Of a stretch of 64,000 nucleotides of DNA, positions 61,963 to 64,000 are shown piece by piece (position 1 is the stretch's first letter; every line of letters begins with the position of its first letter). The position numbers were made by a program, and so were the translations under genes. Under the pieces are notes generated by a model. That model worked only from the letters and a program-made list of their open reading frames with translations. It had not been told where the DNA came from and did not search any database. Source of the stretch: an uncultured Clostridia bacterium (GTDB lineage: Bacteria; Bacillota; Clostridia; Christensenellales; Borkfalkiaceae); contig CANQFB010000005.1 in assembly GCA_947598205.1 (NCBI GenBank), forward strand, positions 29,224 to 93,223, given 5' to 3'.

Positions 61963-63933
61963 ATGGAATACAATCTCGAAAACGACGACATCGAAGAAGT
62001 AAGACCCCGCGTCGCCGGCTATCGCGTACTCGGCGTCATCTTTTTCCTGCTCGCGGCGGGCGGCCTCTTCATCGGCGCGCTCTCCAAGTTCGCTCCGTCG
62101 ATCTTTTCTCCCATTTTAGACGGCGGCATCAGCTCCGCCCCCGTCGCGTTGCATGATACGCTGTTCGGGTTCATCTGGGCCGTCTTTGAGGCGCTCTTCC
62201 ACGGTGCGGGCGCGATCGGGTCGATCAGCGGCATCCAAAGCTATCTGGAGATCATCCTCGCCTTCTTCCTCGTGATCGCCGTGCTCACCTCGCTCGTCTG
62301 CATGATCGTCGGCCTCTGCTCGAGAAGAAACGCGAAGGTCTGCGCCTTCACAAGCGCGGTCGTCGTCACCATCGCATACGTCCTTCTCATGATGGCCACC
62401 TCCACCTTGGGGATCGCGATCAGCGGCGTGCTCGGCATGGGGATGTTCGATCTCTCCATCTGCATCATCGCGGGTGTGTGCGTGATCGCCCTTGCGATCG
62501 CCGCCGGCGTCGTCAACAGGGGTCATGGCGTCGGCGCCCTCTTCGGGTTCCTCTTCGCCTTCGGCGCATTCTTCGCCTTCATCATCTCCGGCGAGACCTC
62601 CATTTTGGGGCCCATCGCGGTCGACTCGATCATGGGCAATTTCAGCAAGGTCGCCTATGAACTCATCGGCCAGATCCTCTACTATCTGGTTCTGGTCAAC
62701 GTGATCGCCTCCATCTGCCGCTTCGCAAGCAAGAAGGGATACACCTTCGACGCTACCCGCTTCGGGCTGCTCTTCCTCTTTGCGCTCGTCTTCTACATCG
62801 CCGCGGTTGCGCAGAACGTTCCCATCGGATATGTGTTCGCCGGCGCTGTAGGCAATGTGATCTACCTCTATTGGCTCGTCGGCTCCATCCTGCTCCTCGC
62901 CTGCACGCTCCTCGGATTTATCGTCTTCCTTACGGTTGCGATCCGTCTCGGGATCAAGGCGCGCAGAGAACGCGACGATGCGCTCTTCGATCAGAGAATG
63001 GAAGAGAGCGCCAACTATGCGCAGAAGAACAACTTCGCTCCTACCTATGTGACCAACATCAACAACGCGCCTGCGGCTCCCGCCGCTCCCGCCGCCGCTC
63101 CTCAGCCCCAGCCCGCCGCTCCCTATGGCGCGCCCGCGGCTCCCTACGGCGTCCCCTATATGGCTCCCCAGCCTCAGCCCGCGCCCAATATGACGGTTCT
63201 CCAGATGCCCCAAGCTCCGGCGTATCCGCCCTATTATCCTCATCCCTTCATCCAGCAGGTACCCGTTCCCGTACCCGTGCCCGTGCTCCAGCCCGTTGTG
63301 CGTAATGTACCGCAACCCGTGCCTGTGCCTCAGCCTGTGATCCAGCCCGTGCGCCAGAATGTCCCGACGCCCGTTCCCACCCCCGTGGTCCAACCCGTCG
63401 TGCAGAAGGTCGTCGAGCAACAGCCCGCACCCGCCGCACCCGAACAGACTGCGGCTCCCGCCGAAGAAGAGATGAGCGATTTCGAGCGCATGATGCTCGA
63501 GCTCGTCCGCGGCAACGGCACGAAGGAAACGCCCGCGGAAGAGGCGGCTCCCGTCCCTGCGGAGACCGTTCCCGTAGAAGAGACCCCCGCGCTTCCCGCA
63601 CCCGAAGAGACCGAGGCTCCCGTCGAGGAAGAGACCCCCGCCCCCGCCCCCGCCCCCGCCCCCGCTCCCGCTCCCGCGCCCGTCGTGGCAGAGCAAAGCG
63701 GCAACACGAACTACGTCTACGATCCCTTCTTCAACAGCCTCACGACGAGTGAGAAGGATGAATTCGGCGACCTGTTCATCGGCAAGACCAAGGGCGACTT
63801 CGGCCTTCCGACCTATCAGATCGGCGGCGACAACTCCGTCTTCTTCAAGACGTTCTTCGCCTACCTCGGCAAGTTCCGCCCCTACATCTCCTCCTCTGTG
63901 CTCGGAAAGGTATTCAAGTATATCAACAAGTGA
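61963..63933 (+). CDS. Polytopic membrane protein with Pro/Ala/Val/Gln-rich C-terminal low-complexity region
   Basis: Multiple hydrophobic segments, then PAAPAAAPQPQPAAPYGAP..., PVPVPVPVLQPVV..., APAPAPAPAPAPV, then a conserved-looking C-terminal domain. Confidence 0.8.
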   Translation: MEYNLENDDIEEVRPRVAGYRVLGVIFFLLAAGGLFIGALSKFAPSIFSPILDGGISSAPVALHDTLFGFIWAVFEALFHGAGAIGSISGIQSYLEIILAFFLVIAVLTSLVCMIVGLCSRRNAKVCAFTSAVVVTIAYVLLMMATSTLGIAISGVLGMGMFDLSICIIAGVCVIALAIAAGVVNRGHGVGALFGFLFAFGAFFAFIISGETSILGPIAVDSIMGNFSKVAYELIGQILYYLVLVNVIASICRFASKKGYTFDATRFGLLFLFALVFYIAAVAQNVPIGYVFAGAVGNVIYLYWLVGSILLLACTLLGFIVFLTVAIRLGIKARRERDDALFDQRMEESANYAQKNNFAPTYVTNINNAPAAPAAPAAAPQPQPAAPYGAPAAPYGVPYMAPQPQPAPNMTVLQMPQAPAYPPYYPHPFIQQVPVPVPVPVLQPVVRNVPQPVPVPQPVIQPVRQNVPTPVPTPVVQPVVQKVVEQQPAPAAPEQTAAPAEEEMSDFERMMLELVRGNGTKETPAEEAAPVPAETVPVEETPALPAPEETEAPVEEETPAPAPAPAPAPAPAPVVAEQSGNTNYVYDPFFNSLTTSEKDEFGDLFIGKTKGDFGLPTYQIGGDNSVFFKTFFAYLGKFRPYISSSVLGKVFKYINK

Positions 63934-63944
63934 TAGAAGAGAAA

Positions 63945-63976
63945 AGCAGGAGCCCGCGCGGCTCCTGCTTTTTTTA
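63945..63976 (+). terminator. Terminator downstream of 61963-63933
   Basis: AGCAGGAGCC-N5-GGCTCCTGCT followed by TTTTTT. Confidence 0.9.
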
Positions 63977-64000
63977 TGCAAACAAAAACGTCCGCACCGA

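Noticed and set aside
62116-63981. 621-aa minus-strand ORF opposite the proline-rich membrane protein
   Set aside because: Gly/His/Asp-rich low-complexity translation typical of an antisense shadow; the plus-strand ORF has TM segments, RBS and terminator.

Overview
This 64 kb window is a high-GC chromosomal segment from what looks like a Bacillota/Clostridia-type, probably spore-forming bacterium: it carries an intact pro-sigma-K-like gene, CotF-like genes, McsA-McsB-ClpC, type III glutamine synthetase and reverse rubrerythrin. Most of it is housekeeping: rpoB-rpoC, a fused ispDF, radA, trmB, dut, aspS, ung, clpC, argS, ychF and nth. No rRNA, convincing tRNA, CRISPR array, transposase, integrase or prophage was found. 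The accessory part is about 31-44 kb. It holds a SipW/ER-type signal peptidase, two or three small SipW-substrate-like secreted proteins, and a ~1550 aa InlB-B-repeat surface protein, embedded in dense short hairpin repeats, two of which are translated in frame inside the signal peptidase gene. The observations most worth following up are: (1) a 9-mer CCATGTCCG present 19 times by hand count on both strands, against roughly 0.5-1 expected; (2) the SipW-type secretion/surface locus; (3) compensatory variation in the hairpin repeats and their in-frame translation; (4) a probable transcription-attenuation leader upstream of a MATE efflux gene; (5) two small XRE regulators, each divergent from a gene whose consensus sigma-A promoter carries a palindrome in its 17-bp spacer, one with three operator-like sites exactly 29 bp apart; and (6) an APH(3')-like kinase in a non-mobile context. 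All homology calls were made by eye from protein motifs; no database search was run.
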